DNA from: Castor canadensis
Taxonomy: Eukaryota; Chordata; Mammalia; Rodentia; Castoridae
Direction: 5' to 3'
Length of the DNA: 64,000 nucleotides
Assembly: GCF_047511655.1 (NCBI RefSeq)
Contig: NC_133391.1
Span: forward strand, 134,262,906 to 134,326,905
Shown here: piece by piece, positions 63,875 through 64,000 of the stretch
Position numbering within the stretch: the stretch's first letter is position 1
How the letters are laid out: the number at the start of each line of letters is the position of its first letter
Program-made: the position numbers and the translations under genes
Notes under the pieces: model-generated
The model's input: only the letters and a program-made list of their open reading frames with translations
The model's database searches: none
Told to the model about the DNA's origin: nothing

Positions 63875-64000
63875 CTAGGATATAATACATCTGTGATAAG
63901 TAAACTGATTGCTCCATTTCCCTTTCTCCTTTCCTCTTTACTTACATTTAATAAACACATAATTTATATTTTGTTACTTACTAATACAAGTACTGAAGAT
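63875..64000 (-). other. FST: FST intron 4 (partial, runs off the window)
   Basis: Only the 3' end of this intron is present. On the minus strand it ends in TTATATCCTAG immediately before exon 5. Exon 4 and the upstream exons lie beyond the window edge. Confidence 0.85.

Overview
This window is mammalian nuclear DNA. It is AT-rich, has no operons, and is full of LINE, SINE and LTR retroelements. The SINEs are ID-type (tRNA-derived) units, B1-type (7SL-derived) units and B1+ID fusions, which point to a rodent. The exact fusion type and the L1 3' tails look most like a castorimorph such as a beaver. That species guess is inference from repeat style and was not checked against a library.

Only one protein-coding gene can be supported: the 3' end of follistatin (FST), on the minus strand at the right edge. 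Exon 5 (63644-63874) encodes the third follistatin domain. Exon 6 (62806-62888) encodes the acidic tail of the long (344-residue) isoform. A roughly 1.1 kb AU-rich 3' UTR runs left to an AATAAA near 61.73 kb. Exons 1-4 lie beyond position 64000. The ~61.7 kb to the left is intergenic. In human the 3' flank of FST leads to NDUFS4, so that gene is expected off the left edge; this is synteny-based inference.

Layout. 1-9 kb: remnants of an ancient LINE 3' end (plus strand), cut by ID/B1 SINEs, a 12-bp polypyrimidine minisatellite and a 374-bp solo LTR. 9.4-14.2 kb: unusually repeat-poor. 14-26 kb: old LINE scraps, an MLT-like LTR, an L1 tail with a G-rich tract, several dimeric SINEs, and GA/CA microsatellites. 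26.6-30.9 kb: an old plus-strand L1 carrying a multimeric SINE and a MaLR LTR. 32.1-39.7 kb: a near-full-length but inactivated minus-strand L1 with a candidate 10-bp target-site duplication and an 84-bp tandem duplication in its 3' UTR. 40-46 kb: MaLR-type LTRs, an inverted ancient LINE and two three-unit SINEs. 47.9-52.2 kb: an old L1 split by a younger truncated L1 and a SINE. 52-61.7 kb: mostly unassigned AT-rich sequence with scattered SINEs. 61.7-64 kb: FST.

Nearly all of the longer open frames are antisense or repeat shadows and are not annotated as genes. No convincing undescribed gene system is present. The most interesting signals are a candidate alternative acceptor in FST intron 5 that would place a stop codon directly after exon 5, and a SINE family with several B1 units joined by a shared junction.
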